This document shows positions 63,602-64,000 of a stretch of 64,000 bases of DNA, in pieces. The stretch is from Musa acuminata AAA Group. Lineage: Eukaryota > Streptophyta > Magnoliopsida > Zingiberales > Musaceae. The translations under genes and the position numbers were made by a program. The notes beneath the pieces are model-generated. The model saw only the letters and a program-made list of their open reading frames with translations, made no database searches and was not told the origin of the DNA. The stretch is taken from positions 37,043,001-37,107,000 of the forward strand of contig NC_088355.1 in assembly GCF_036884655.1 (NCBI RefSeq). The letters run 5' to 3'. Every line of letters begins with the position of its first letter. The first letter of the stretch is position 1.

Positions 63602-63850
63602 CAGCTTTGAGGAGTGTCGAAGGCCTTCGACCACCGATTCCCCAAATCTATCTATCTATACATAAAAAGAGTTTAGCCAACGTTGAATGCTTGCGCATAA
63701 AATAACTCAACTTATCTTACTTTGGGTGTTTTCTAATTAGTTTTCTTGTCACTGCGCTATTGTTGGTGGAAGAGAGCCAGTTAGCACCTTTGAGATAGAA
63801 AATTCAACGTTCACCGTAATCACACCAGCATGCACTAGAAAATGCATAGG

Positions 63851-64000
63851 AAGCGCACTTGTTCATTTCTCACACTAAGAACCTTCCTTCAACATAAGTT
63901 TCTCTGTAATCTTTTTCTATTAAAAGATTAATAAGTTGAAAATTAATACACATTAATTCCTATGAATTACATACATAATGATATTTTCAAATATAATTTA
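63851..64000. mobile_element. Fold-back element FB2-like, left arm, cut by the window edge
   Basis: GCGCACTTGTTCATTTCTCA then ATTAATACACATTAATTCCT follows the FB2 left arm. The rest lies beyond the window, suggesting the array continues. Confidence 0.5.

Overview
The window is nuclear DNA of a flowering plant. Genes have many exons and canonical plant splice sites, there is a plant-type tRNA-Phe gene, the protein families are plant-specific, and the space between genes is AT-rich with long (TA)n and (CT)n tracts, MITE-like repeats and decayed LINEs. The protein flavour, and a CC-NB-ARC resistance cluster with no TIR type, suggest a monocot. A banana-like (Zingiberales) genome is my guess and is inference only.

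Positions 1-38.6 kb are an ordinary gene-rich arm. In order: the 5' part of a NOP2-type rRNA (cytosine-C5) methyltransferase gene (minus strand, runs off the left edge); a CONSTANS-LIKE 9/10-type B-box/CCT regulator (minus); a decayed copy of an RGLG-type copine/vWA gene (minus, pseudogene); a TRAF-like plus BTB adaptor gene (plus); a STAR/KH RNA-binding protein of the SPIN1 type (minus, convergent with the BTB gene); and an ArfGAP-C2 protein of the AGD11/12/13 (ZAC) type (plus). Reading frames and intron phases were followed by hand across every exon of the intact genes, and all agree. Two introns use GC donors. Two introns carry LINE ORF2 remnants.

Positions 38.7-64 kb are a rearranged repeat array holding a nucleotide-binding resistance-gene (CNL) cluster. 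A 5-6 kb unit occurs three times (about 38.7-45.5, 47.2-51.4 and 56.7-63.4 kb). Each unit contains fold-back elements, a roughly 500-bp MITE, a conserved CACGTG palindrome, normally a tRNA-Phe gene (lost from the middle copy), and then a CNL promoter and 5' end. Five CNL-derived loci are visible: four are broken in different ways, and one (52943-55931) keeps an open frame of 587 codons. That one has complete CC and NB-ARC regions but has lost most of its leucine-rich repeats. Several junctions can be located closely and show short overlaps, which suggests repeated unequal recombination or end-joining.

No wholly new multi-gene system is evident. The best leads are the LRR-deleted CNL, the tRNA-Phe/CNL repeat unit with its mapped junctions, the GC-AG introns, the tandemly duplicated NOP2 promoter, and an orphan exon of unknown origin at 27.6 kb.
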